Of a stretch of 64,000 bases of DNA, positions 32,982 to 42,000 are shown one piece after another. The translations under genes were made by a program, and so were the position numbers. The stretch spans positions 7,699,501-7,763,500 of the forward strand of contig NC_019673.1 in assembly GCF_000328705.1 (NCBI RefSeq). Direction: 5' to 3'. Position 1 is the first letter of the stretch; every line of letters begins with the position of its first letter. The notes under the pieces were generated by a model, which was given only the letters and a program-made list of their open reading frames with translations, was not told where the DNA came from and did no database searches. Source of the stretch: Saccharothrix espanaensis DSM 44229 (lineage in GTDB: Bacteria; Actinomycetota; Actinomycetes; Mycobacteriales; Pseudonocardiaceae).

Positions 32982-33085
32982 GCGGTCCACGGTAGGGCGG
33001 CCGGAGGGATGCCGGGTACCTCCGTCAGCGGCTCTCCACCGCTCCGCCGGGTGACACACCACCAGGAGCGGCGGGTGGCGCGGCA

Positions 33086-33145
33086 GACGGGTGGCGGGCC
33101 GACGAGTGACGGGCAGACGAGTGACGGGCAGACGGGTGGCGACTA
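33086..33145. repeat. Four tandem copies of a 15-bp unit
   Basis: GACGGGTGGCGGGCC, GACGAGTGACGGGCA, GACGAGTGACGGGCA and GACGGGTGGCGACTA follow each other without gaps. The middle two are identical. Confidence 0.8.
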
Positions 33146-33218
33146 TCGGGCCCGCCTGGTCGACCGGGGCGATATCGCGGGCCGGGCCGGGCCGGACAGG
33201 GCTGGACATGGCCGGGCC

Positions 33219-33251
33219 GGGGCGGGGCGGGCAGATGTGGGTGGGAGGGGG
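33219..33251 (+). other. Potential G-quadruplex
   Basis: Runs GGGG, GGGG, GGG, GGG, GGG and GGGGG separated by 1, 1, 7, 1 and 1 bases on the plus strand. This meets the standard G3+N1-7 pattern with spare runs. Confidence 0.5.
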
Positions 33252-33536
33252 CGGCGTGGCGGAGCGGATGGCCGGGTAGGCGGGTGGGGGTTGCGGGTGG
33301 TGCGGGTCCTGGGTCGTGGGCTGTGGGTACTGGTGTGGGCCGTGGTGGGGGTGCTGGTCGGGCGGGGTGTGGGGTGAGTTGGTCGACTGGTTGGGTTCGC
33401 GGCTCGGTATACAAACCGAGTATCGGGAACAGTGTTTCCGTACGTATTTTGGGGATGATCACCCGATGGCGTGACGGGTCGGGGACGGGTCACGCGAAGG
33501 GGTGTGGGGGTGGGTCTTGGGGTGGACGGGCTGGTG

Positions 33537-34433
33537 TCAGCCTGCTGGGGTCAGGACTACCAGGGCTTTTGCGATCGGGCCTTCGTCTTTTGCCAGGGCT
33601 ACTACGTGGCCGTCCGGGCCGAACACCCCGTACGTGCCTTCGAAGCCGCCGGCTGCCAGGCGTTGGCCGTGGGACAGCGCCACCGCTTCGCGGGGCTCGA
33701 TCTCCCGGCGGGGGAAGGCTTTGTCGACTGCTTCGTCCAGGTCGAGGGACAGCGCCGGCGACTCCTCCAGCTGCGCCAGGGTCTTCGCGACCCTCAGGTC
33801 GAACGGGCCGACCCGGGTTCGGCGCAGGGCCGCCAGGTGGCCGCCCACGCCCAGGTCCGCGCCCAGGTCGCGGGCCAGGGCTCGGACGTACGTGCCGGAC
33901 GAGCACTCGACCATCACGTCCAGCTCCGTCGCCTCGCCCTCGCGCCGGATCGACAGGACGTCGAACCGGTGCACGGTCACCGGCCTCGCCGGGATCTCCA
34001 CCGTCTCCCCGTCGCGCACCCGCGCGTACGCGCGCTTGCCGTCGATCTTCACCGCGCTCACCGCGCTGGGCACCTGCTGGATCGGGCCGGTGAGCTTCGC
34101 CACGCCCGCGCGGATCGCGTCCTCCGCGACGGCCGACGCGTCCGAAGTGGACAGGACCTCGCCCTCGGCGTCGTCGGTGGTGGTGGCGGAGCCCAGGCGG
34201 ATGGTCGACAGGTACGCCTTGCTGTCCAGCGCCAGGTGGCCCAGCAGCTTGGTCGCGCGCTCGACCCCGAGCACCAGGACGCCGGTCGCCATGGGATCGA
34301 GCGTGCCCGCGTGCCCGACCTTGCGGGTACCGAGGATGCGGCGGACCTTGGCCACCACGTCGTGGGACGTCATGCCGTCCGGCTTGTCTACGACGACCAG
34401 ACCTGGCTGCACAGCGGAAGTTGATGCGGACAC
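33537..34433 (-). CDS. truB: tRNA pseudouridine(55) synthase
   Basis: 298-aa enzyme making the universal pseudouridine 55 in the T-loop of tRNAs. Catalytic Asp46 is in the motif GHAGTLDPMATG. The TruB core (YLSTIRLGSATTTDDAEGEV, CSSGTYVRALARDLG) and a C-terminal PUA-like domain are present. The GTG start at 34433 has TAGGAT 8 nt upstream; a second GTG seven codons on is possible. Confidence 0.95.
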   Translation of the reverse strand: MSASTSAVQPGLVVVDKPDGMTSHDVVAKVRRILGTRKVGHAGTLDPMATGVLVLGVERATKLLGHLALDSKAYLSTIRLGSATTTDDAEGEVLSTSDASAVAEDAIRAGVAKLTGPIQQVPSAVSAVKIDGKRAYARVRDGETVEIPARPVTVHRFDVLSIRREGEATELDVMVECSSGTYVRALARDLGADLGVGGHLAALRRTRVGPFDLRVAKTLAQLEESPALSLDLDEAVDKAFPRREIEPREAVALSHGQRLAAGGFEGTYGVFGPDGHVVALAKDEGPIAKALVVLTPAG

Positions 34434-34444
34434 GACCGCACATC

Positions 34445-35764
34445 CTAAGCCTCGGCCAGAACGTCCCAACGCCGGCGACGCAACTGCACCGGCACCTGCT
34501 CCCCGCGCTCCTCCGCCGCGAACACCTCCGCACGCGCCCGGCGCCACCACACGGCGGTCCGCCACACGCCGAGCACCAGCACGGAAACCACGGCCAGGAA
34601 GGCGATCCGGTACGCCTGGGCGACCGGCAGCCCCTCGGTCAGGTCCAGCACCACGCCGACCGCGAACGCGGTGAACGTGATCGCGGCGAACCCGCCGACG
34701 TTCGCGACGCCGGTGGCCGTCGACACCCGGTGCAACGGGTTGTAGTCGCGCACCAGCGCGAACGCCACGCCGGAGGTCGGGCCGCCGACCGCGAGCACGC
34801 CGAACACGACCGCGAGCACGCCGGGCGGCAGCACCCCGCCGGGCCACCCGAGCAGCACGGCCCACCCGACCAGCGCCGCACCGAGGTAGCAGCCGACGAT
34901 CGGCATCCGCCACTCCGGCTTGCGCGCGATCACCGCGCCGATCAGCGGTCCGGCCACGATCCCGACCACGACGAGCAGGCTGAGCACCGCCGACGCGTCG
35001 GGGCGGCTCATCCCCTGCGCCTCGACCAGGTACGGGAACCCCCACAGCAGGCCGAGCATCGCCGGTGTGGACATGGACGCGAAGTGCACCCAGAAGCCGA
35101 GCCGCGTGCCGGGCACGGACCACGCCGAGACGACGCGCTTGGCCACGGTGCGCAGCGGCACCGGTTCGACGGGTGGCTGGGTCACGCCGTGCGGCACCTC
35201 GCGGACGCGCCACGCGACGACGGCCGAGTAGGCGGCGGTGGCCACGCCCGCGATCAGGAACGTGGCGGTCCACCCGGTGCTCGCCAGCAGCAGGGTCAGC
35301 GGGACGGTGGCGACCAGGTTGCCCGCGCCGCCGAGCGCGGCGGACAGCGACATCACGACGGTGAACCGGCGTGGCGGGAAGTGCGCGGCGGCCAGGCGCA
35401 GGACGCTCACCCACGTCATCGCGTCGCCGATGCCGAGCACGGCCCGCGCGCCCAGGCCGAGCGGGTAGGAGGAGGCGAGCGCGAACATGACCTGGCCGAC
35501 ACCCATCAGCAGGGCGGCGGCGACCAGGACGCGGCGCGCGCCGAACCGGTCGACGAGCAGGCCGGTGGGGATCTGCATCAGGGCGTAGAGGCCGATCTGG
35601 AGCACGGTGAACGTGCTGAGCGCGGCGGGTCCGACGTGGAAGCGGTCGGCGGCTTCGAGCCCGGCGACGCCGAGCGAGGTGCGGTGGAAGAGGGCTGCCA
35701 CGTAGACGACGACGGCGGTTGACCAGATCAGCCACGCCTGGCTGGTGGCACGATCGACCGGCAC
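34445..35764 (-). CDS. MFS transporter
   Basis: 439-aa major-facilitator permease with about 12 TM helices. The loop 2-3 signature is DRFGARRVL, followed by GARAVLGIGDAMTWVSVLR in TM4. Resembles nitrate/sugar-type MFS proteins but the substrate is unknown. The GTG start has GAGGAG 7 nt upstream. An inverted repeat lies in its leader. It stops 11 nt before truB. Confidence 0.88.
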   Translation of the reverse strand: MPVDRATSQAWLIWSTAVVVYVAALFHRTSLGVAGLEAADRFHVGPAALSTFTVLQIGLYALMQIPTGLLVDRFGARRVLVAAALLMGVGQVMFALASSYPLGLGARAVLGIGDAMTWVSVLRLAAAHFPPRRFTVVMSLSAALGGAGNLVATVPLTLLLASTGWTATFLIAGVATAAYSAVVAWRVREVPHGVTQPPVEPVPLRTVAKRVVSAWSVPGTRLGFWVHFASMSTPAMLGLLWGFPYLVEAQGMSRPDASAVLSLLVVVGIVAGPLIGAVIARKPEWRMPIVGCYLGAALVGWAVLLGWPGGVLPPGVLAVVFGVLAVGGPTSGVAFALVRDYNPLHRVSTATGVANVGGFAAITFTAFAVGVVLDLTEGLPVAQAYRIAFLAVVSVLVLGVWRTAVWWRRARAEVFAAEERGEQVPVQLRRRRWDVLAEA

Positions 35765-35778
35765 GGCGAAGCTCCTCG

Positions 35779-35814
35779 GTGTTCCTGCGGCGGCACTCCG
35801 TCTATCGGGAACAC
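35779..35814. promoter_or_regulatory. Inverted repeat in the MFS gene leader
   Basis: Perfect 7-bp arms GTGTTCC (35779-35785) and GGAACAC (35808-35814), with palindrome TGTTAACA just upstream at 35824-35831. A possible operator or RNA stem near the ribosome site. Confidence 0.4.
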
Positions 35815-35847
35815 TTGCCTTCTGTTAACAATTCCGGGCAGTGCCCC

Positions 35848-37179
35848 TCACCACACCACCCCCACCCGCGCCCATCTGCCCGAACGCGTCCGGAGCAGCA
35901 GCGGGACCAGGCGCAGGACCATGAACGCGGACAACCCCGCCCAGATGCCGACGAGCCCCCAGCCGTAGGCGTACGAGGCCCAGATCAGCGGCAGGAAGCC
36001 GACCCCGGCGGCCAGCAGGGTCGCGGTGCGCAGGAACGCGGCGTCGCCCGCGCCGAGCAGCACCCCGTCCAACGCGAACACCACCCCGGCCACCGGTTGC
36101 AGGGCGACGAAGAACCACCACGCGTGCGGCACCTCGCCCAGCACCGCCGGGTCGGTGGTGAACAGCGGCGGGATCACCCCCGCCAGCGCGGCGAACACCA
36201 CGCCCAGCAGCACGCCGAACACCAGCCCGTACCCGGTGACCTGCCAGGCGAACCTCTTGGCCTGCTCGGGCCGGTGCGCGCCCAGCGCTTGCCCGACGAT
36301 GGCCTGCGCCGCGATCGCCAGCGAGTCGAGCACCAGCGCCAGGAACGTCCAGAGCTGCAGCACGATCTGGTGCGCGCCGACCGCGCCGACCGACGTGCGC
36401 GCGGCGACCGACGCGGCGGACAGGAAGCACGCCTGGAACGCCAGGCTGCGCAGGACCAGGTCGCGCCCGAGCCCGAGCTGCGCCCGCATCAACTCCGGCC
36501 GTGGCCGCAGCGGCACCCGTTCGACGAACAGCGCGCGGAAGAAGAACCCGGCCGACACGACCTGCGCGGCCACGTTCGCGACCGCGCTGCCCTCCAGCCC
36601 CCACCCGGCGCCGTACACGAGCACCGGGCACAGCACGGCCGAGATCCCGTTGCCCAGCAACACGTACCGCAGTGGTCGGAAGGTGTCCTGAACGCCCCGC
36701 ATCCACCCGTTGCCCGCCATCGTGACCAGCACGAACGGCGCGCCGAACAGGGCGATCCGCAGCCACGACTCGGCCTGCCCGGCCACCTCGTCACCGGCCA
36801 GCAGCCGGGCGGCGGGCGCGGCCAGCAACTGCCCCAGGCCGATCACCAGCAGGCCCGCGACGAGGGCCAGCCACGTCGCCTGCACGCCTTCCTGGACCGC
36901 GTCACCCCGGCGGCCCGCCCCGAACAGCCGGGACGCGCGCGCCGTCGTGCCGTAGGACAGGAAGGTCAGCTGGGTGGCGACCTGGGTGAACAGCACGCCG
37001 CCGACGGCCAGCCCGGCCAGCGGCAACGCGCCCAGGTGGCCCACCACGGCGGTGTCGACCAGCACGTACAGCGGCTCGGCCGCCAACACCCCGAGGGCAG
37101 GCGCAGCCAACCCGATCACCCGCCGCGCGGGCACCCGCTCCTCCACGACCACGCCCCCCAAGACCGGCCTCTCGACCAT
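35848..37179 (-). CDS. MATE-family efflux transporter (DinF-like)
   Basis: 443-aa multidrug/toxin extrusion protein with about 12 TM helices in two pseudo-symmetric halves. DinF-type signatures: LAAEPLYVLVDTAVVGHLGALPLAGLA near the start, GNGWMRGVQDTFRPL in the middle. It sits between nrnA and the MFS gene, the usual dinF position in the actinobacterial truB-rbfA-infB block. Start uncertain: ATG 37179, GTG 37146 or GTG 37134. Confidence 0.9.
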   Translation of the reverse strand: MVERPVLGGVVVEERVPARRVIGLAAPALGVLAAEPLYVLVDTAVVGHLGALPLAGLAVGGVLFTQVATQLTFLSYGTTARASRLFGAGRRGDAVQEGVQATWLALVAGLLVIGLGQLLAAPAARLLAGDEVAGQAESWLRIALFGAPFVLVTMAGNGWMRGVQDTFRPLRYVLLGNGISAVLCPVLVYGAGWGLEGSAVANVAAQVVSAGFFFRALFVERVPLRPRPELMRAQLGLGRDLVLRSLAFQACFLSAASVAARTSVGAVGAHQIVLQLWTFLALVLDSLAIAAQAIVGQALGAHRPEQAKRFAWQVTGYGLVFGVLLGVVFAALAGVIPPLFTTDPAVLGEVPHAWWFFVALQPVAGVVFALDGVLLGAGDAAFLRTATLLAAGVGFLPLIWASYAYGWGLVGIWAGLSAFMVLRLVPLLLRTRSGRWARVGVVW

Positions 37180-37238
37180 TCGGCTCAACCCGGGGTCCAC
37201 TGTCGCACGGGGCACCGACAATTCCGGCCGGAGCGGGA

Positions 37239-38222
37239 TCAGCCGGCGACGGTCTCCAACGCCACGCGCAACCGGGCCAGCACGTCCGCCGCGTCGCCCT
37301 CGGCGGTGTACCCGGCCGCCAGCCGGTGCCCGCCGCCGCCGAGCAGCTGGGCGACCTCGCGCACGTCGACCGCGCTCACCGCGCGCAACGACACCGACCA
37401 CGACGACGGCCGCAGCTCCTTGAGCACCGCCGCCACCTCGGCCTCGGCCGTGGTGCGCACCAGGTCGACCACGCTCTCGACCTCCTCCGGGCGCAGCCCG
37501 GCGGCGTCGTCCAAGGTCACCACGGCGTGCACGAACCCGCGTCCGCCGGCCGCGTCGGCGATCAGCTCGGCGCGGCCCAGCACCTTCGCCAACATCCCGA
37601 GATACCCGAACGGGTGAGAGTCCATCAATGGCCGGGCGACCGCCTCGGCGTCCACCCCGGCCGCCAGCAGCCGCGCCGCCACCTCGTGGGTGGCCGCGCT
37701 CGCGTGCCGGAACGACCGGGTGTCGGTGACCAGGCCCGCGTACACGCACCGGGCCACCGGCTCGTCCAGCTCGACGCCCAGCACGTCCAGCAGCCGCAGC
37801 ACCACCAGCGCGGTGGCCTCGGCCGTGGGGTCGATCACGTTCACCGTGCCGTAGCCGGGGTTGGACACGTGGTGGTCCAGCACGACCACGGCACCCGCCG
37901 TCGACACCCGGTCGGCCAGCGGGCCCAGCCGGGCCACCGATCCGGTGTCCAGCGCCACCAGCACCTCGGGCGCGGCGGGCACCGCCGACGCGGGCACCAG
38001 CAGGCCGGCCACGTCGAGGCCCAGCAACGTCTCCGGCACGGTCTCCGGCTCGCCGAACGACACCCGCACGGACTTGCCGAGCCGGTGCAGCACCAGTCCC
38101 AGCGCCAACGCGCTGCCCAGCGCGTCCGCGTCCGGGTTCACGTGGGCCAGCAAGGTCACGTCGGACGCGGCGCGCAGGACGTCGGCGGCGGACTCCAGCG
38201 GGGCGTTCAGATCGTTGGGCAC
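37239..38222 (-). CDS. nrnA: DHH-family phosphoesterase (NrnA-like oligoribonuclease / pAp phosphatase)
   Basis: 327-aa DHH/DHHA1 enzyme degrading nano-RNA and 3'-phosphoadenosine 5'-phosphate, also active on cyclic dinucleotides in some lineages. Motif I NPDADALGSAL is at 29-39, the DHH motif reads VVLDHHVSN, and the C-terminal DHHA1 has GGGGHRLAAGY. The GTG start has the -10 box TAGCGT exactly 7 nt upstream. That box includes the rbfA stop codon TAG. Confidence 0.94.
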   Translation of the reverse strand: MPNDLNAPLESAADVLRAASDVTLLAHVNPDADALGSALALGLVLHRLGKSVRVSFGEPETVPETLLGLDVAGLLVPASAVPAAPEVLVALDTGSVARLGPLADRVSTAGAVVVLDHHVSNPGYGTVNVIDPTAEATALVVLRLLDVLGVELDEPVARCVYAGLVTDTRSFRHASAATHEVAARLLAAGVDAEAVARPLMDSHPFGYLGMLAKVLGRAELIADAAGGRGFVHAVVTLDDAAGLRPEEVESVVDLVRTTAEAEVAAVLKELRPSSWSVSLRAVSAVDVREVAQLLGGGGHRLAAGYTAEGDAADVLARLRVALETVAG

Positions 38223-38232
38223 GACAAGAACG

Positions 38233-38682
38233 CTAGTCCGATTCCTCGGCTTCCCGCGGCGGCTTGTACGGGTCCGGCTCGCCCGCGGGTTCGGCCCCGT
38301 GCGCGATCCGGGCCACTTCGGCGTCCGCCTCGCGGGCGCGGGCCAGCAGCTCGTCCATCCGGCGCGCCTCGTCTGGCACGGTGTCGGTGACGAACGCCAG
38401 GGTCGGCGTGAACCGGACCCCGGTCTGCTGCCCCACCATGGTGCGCAGCACGCCCTTGGCCGACTCCAACGCCGCCGCGGCACCCGCGAGGTCCGGCTCG
38501 GCGTCGAGCTTCTCGCCGAGCACGGTGTAGTAGACCGTCGCGTCGTGCAGGTCACCGGTGACCCGCGTGTCGGTGATCGTCACCCGCGCCAACCGCGGGT
38601 CCTTCACCTCGTGTTCCAGCGCGGAGGCCACGATCTGCGAGATCCGCTTGGCCAGCTTGCGCGCCCGAGCCTGGTCGGCCAC
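38233..38682 (-). CDS. rbfA: 30S ribosome-binding factor A
   Basis: 149-aa KH-fold factor for late 16S rRNA maturation and cold adaptation. Typical RBFA core: RISQIVASALEHEVKDPRL, VTGDLHDATVYYTVLG, PTLAFVTDTVPDEARRMDELL. The C-terminus is an acidic/Pro tail. The GTG start has GGAGGGAG upstream. Its TAG stop forms part of the nrnA -10 box. Confidence 0.96.
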   Translation of the reverse strand: MADQARARKLAKRISQIVASALEHEVKDPRLARVTITDTRVTGDLHDATVYYTVLGEKLDAEPDLAGAAAALESAKGVLRTMVGQQTGVRFTPTLAFVTDTVPDEARRMDELLARAREADAEVARIAHGAEPAGEPDPYKPPREAEESD

Positions 38683-38705
38683 GGCGCTCCCTCCTCCATG
38701 TGCAC

Positions 38706-38725
38706 AGCCGCCGTGAACGGCGGCT
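38706..38725 (-). terminator. Small hairpin after the DUF503 gene
   Basis: 8-bp stem AGCCGCCG / CGGCGGCT with a 4-nt loop immediately at the DUF503 stop codon. Confidence 0.45.
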
Positions 38726-39021
38726 CAGTCGTCCTCCGGCCCCACCAGGCGGTGGCGGGCGGAGAGCAGTTCCAGTTCGGGACGTCCGGCCACCAGCCGC
38801 TCGCACGCGGCCAGCACGTCCCTGACATGCTCGGCGTCGGCGGCCACGGCCGCCACTCCGATCAGCGCGCGGCGGTGCAGGTCGAGGTGCCCGGCCTCGG
38901 CGACCGACACCTCGAACCTGCGCCGCAGTTCGGCCACGACCGGCTTCACCACGGACCGCTTCTGCTTCAACGAGTGGACGTCACCGAGCAGCACGTCCAA
39001 CTCCAGGGCACCCACGTACAA
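38725..39021 (-). CDS. DUF503 protein (YlxP family)
   Basis: 98-aa YlxP-type protein of the infB-rbfA operon (LELDVLLGDVHSLKQKRSVVKPVVAELRRRF, split by turns). Function unknown; probably linked to ribosome assembly. Start TTG 39021 gives the family N-terminus (YVGALELDV); GTG two codons later is possible. It lies 66 nt after infB with a hairpin between. Confidence 0.9.
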   Translation of the reverse strand: MYVGALELDVLLGDVHSLKQKRSVVKPVVAELRRRFEVSVAEAGHLDLHRRALIGVAAVAADAEHVRDVLAACERLVAGRPELELLSARHRLVGPEDD

Positions 39022-39044
39022 AGGTCATCACCACGGGGGTAGGA

Positions 39045-39072
39045 GGGGGCCGCCGCCGAAGCGACGGCCCCC
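39045..39072 (-). terminator. Hairpin between infB and the DUF503 gene
   Basis: 8-bp stem GGGGGCCG / CGGCCCCC (39045-39052 with 39065-39072) 16 nt after infB stops. It may terminate or attenuate the downstream genes. Confidence 0.55.
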
Positions 39073-39087
39073 GGTGTCCGACGACGA

Positions 39088-42000
39088 TCAGGCGCGCGGC
39101 TTCTCGCGCATCTCGAACGTCTCGATGACGTCGCCGACCTTCAGGTCCGCGTAGTTGCCGAGCGTCAGACCGCACTCGAAGCCCTCGCGGACCTCGGTGG
39201 CGTCGTCCTTGAACCGCCGCAGCGAGCTGATCGGCAGGTTCTCCTGGACGACGTTGTTGTCGCGCAGCAGCCGGGCCCGCGCGTTGCGGCGGATCTCGCC
39301 CGACAGGACCATGCAACCGGCGATCGTGCCGACCTTGGAGGACTTGAACACGTCGCGGATCTCCGCGCGGCCCAGCTGGACCTCTTCGAACTCCGGCTTG
39401 AGCATGCCCTTGAGGGCCTGCTCGATCTCGTCGATCGCCTGGTAGATCACCGTGTAGTAGCGGACGTCCACGCCCTCGCGGTTCGCGAGTTCGGTCGCCT
39501 TGCCCTCGGCCCGGACGTTGAAGCCCAGGACGATCGCGCTACCGGCGACGGCCAGGTTGATGTCGCCCTCGGTGACGGAACCGACGCCCCGGTGGATGAC
39601 CCGGAGCTCGACGTCGTCGCCGACCTCGATCTTGAGCAGCGCGTCTTCCAGTGCCTCGACGGTACCGGAGTTGTCGCCCTTGATGATCAGGGTCAGCGCG
39701 CTGGTCTCCTTCAGCGCGGCGTCCAGGTCCTCCAGGCTGACCCGCTTGCGACGCGCCGCGTTGAGCGCGTTGCGGGTGCGGGCCTGGCGGCGCTCGGCGA
39801 TCTGCCGTGCCGTCCGGTCCTCCTCCACGACGAGGAACGAGTCGCCGGCGCCGGGCACCGAGGTCAGACCGATGACCTGCACCGGGCGCGACGGGGTCGC
39901 GACCGTGACGTCGTCGCCGTGCTCGTCCACCATGCGGCGGACGCGGCCGTACGCGTCGCCGGCGACGATCGAGTCGCCGACGCGGAGCGAACCGCGCTGC
40001 ACCAGCACCGTGGCCACCGGGCCGCGACCGCGGTCCAGGTGCGCTTCGATCGCGACGCCCTGGGCCTCCATGTCGGGGTTGGCCCGCAGGTCCAGCGAGG
40101 CGTCGGCGGTCAGCAGGATCGCTTCCAGCAGACCGTCGATGTTGATGCCCTGCTTGGCCGAGATGTCGACGAACATGGTGTCGCCGCCGTACTCCTCGGC
40201 GACCAGCCCGTACTCGGTGAGCTGCTGGCGGATCTTGGCGGGGTTGGCCCCCTCCTTGTCGATCTTGTTGACCGCGACCACGATCGGCGCGTTGGCCGCC
40301 TGGGCGTGGTTGATCGCCTCCACCGTCTGCGGCATCACGCCGTCGTCGGCCGCCACCACGATGACCGCGATGTCGGTCGAGTTCGCGCCGCGGGCACGCA
40401 TGGCGGTGAACGCCTCGTGGCCCGGGGTGTCGATGAAGGTGATGAGGCGGGGGTTGCCCTCCAGCTCGGTCTGCACCTGGTAGGCGCCGATGTGCTGGGT
40501 GATGCCGCCCGCTTCGCCCTCGGCGACCTTCGCCTTGCGGATCGTGTCCAACAGGCGCGTCTTACCGTGGTCGACGTGACCCATGACGGTCACGACCGGC
40601 GGACGGATCTGGAGGTCCGTCTCGTCGCCCGCGTCCTCGCCGTAGGTGATGTCGAACGTCTCCAGCAGCTCGCGGTCCTCCTCCTCGGGGGACACGACCT
40701 GCACGACGTAGTTCATCTCGGAGCCGAGCAGCTCCAGGATCTCGTCGGACACCGACTGCGTCGCGGTGACCATCTCGCCGAGGTGGAACAGCACCTGCAC
40801 CAGCGAAGCCGGGTTGGCGTTGATCTTGTCGGCGAAGTCGGTCAGCGAGGCGCCGCGCGGCAGCCGGATGGTCTCGCCGCTGCCCTTGGGCAGGCGGACA
40901 CCACCGACCGACGGGGCCTGCATGTTGTCCATGTACTCCTGGCGCTTCTGGCGCTTGGACTTGCGTCCGCGCCGCGCCGGACCACCAGGACGGCCGAACG
41001 CGCCGGCCGCGCCACCGCGACCGCCGGGGCCACCGCCACCGGGACGACCGCCGCCACCGCGGAAGCCGCCACCACCGGCCGGGGCACCGCCGCCGCCACC
41101 GGGGCGGAAACCGCCACCGCCGCCACCGCCGCCGCCACCACCGGGGCCGCCGCGGAAGCCACCGCCACCGCCACCGCCGCCGCCACCGGGACCGCCGCGG
41201 AAGCCACCGCCACCGCCGCCACCGCCGCCAGGACGACCGCCGCCGCCACCGGGGCCACGACCGCCGCCACCGGGACCGCCGCCGGGACGGCCGCCGCCGC
41301 CACCGCCACCGCCGGGCCGGGGACCGGCCGGACGGCCGGGCATCATGCCCGGGTTGGGCCGCGGCGGCATGTTGCCGGGGTTGGGACGCGGACCGCCGGA
41401 CCCGGCGGAACCGCCGGGACGCGGACCGGCCGGACGCGAGTCGCCGGGCTTGGTCGAACCACCGCGGTCGCCACCGCGCTCGGGACGGTCACCGCCACCG
41501 GGCGCCTGCGGACGAGGGGCCTGCGGACGAGGCGCGGGAGCGCCGCCGCCGACACCGAACGGGTTGTTGCCCGGACGCGGCGGACGCGCGCCGGCGGGCT
41601 TGGGGGCCTGCGGCTTCGGCGGCACCACGGACGGGCTCTGCTGCGCCGCCGCGGGCTGCTGCTGGGGCGCACGCGGCCCGGGACGAGGCCCGGACGGACG
41701 GCCGCCACCCTGCTGCTGCCCACCACCCTGACCCTGCTGGGCCGGAGCGGGGGCCGAGGCCGGAGCGGCCGCCGGAGCCGGAGCGGCGGAGGCCGCCGCC
41801 GGAGCGGGAGCAGCCGGAGCAGCGGGAGCCGCCGGAGCGGGAGCCGCCGCCGGAGCGACCGGGGCCGGGGCGGGAGCCTTCGGCGCGGGGGCCGCGGGCT
41901 TCGGCGCGACCGGCTTGGGGCCGGGCACCGGGCGCGGGCCGGGCTTGCCGACCGGCGCGGCCGGACGGGCGTCGGACTTCACGTCGCCGGCGGGCTTCGG

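Larger units (their letters stand above)
32982..33536. other. Intergenic region downstream of truB (G-rich)
   Basis: 555 bases without a credible gene; the long ORFs here are low-complexity Pro/His/Arg or Gly strings. It contains a 15-bp tandem repeat (33086-33145), a G-quadruplex-type G-run (33219-33251), and an AT-richer patch near 33405-33460 that could hold a promoter or the truB 3' end. Confidence 0.6.

Noticed and set aside
32246..33145. CRISPR or IS remnants in the ribF-truB gap
   Set aside because: Repeats are contiguous or degenerate, without unique spacers, terminal inverted repeats or transposase fragments.
33025..33462. 145-codon minus-strand ORF in the G-rich gap
   Set aside because: Composition follows the DNA repeats (Pro/His/Arg), with tandem SARHS units from the 15-bp repeat. 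No start signal or conserved block.
40766..41731. Plus-strand ORF of poly-proline over infB
   Set aside because: It is the antisense of the IF-2 Gly-rich linker; no promoter or ribosome site, and IF-2 is certain.
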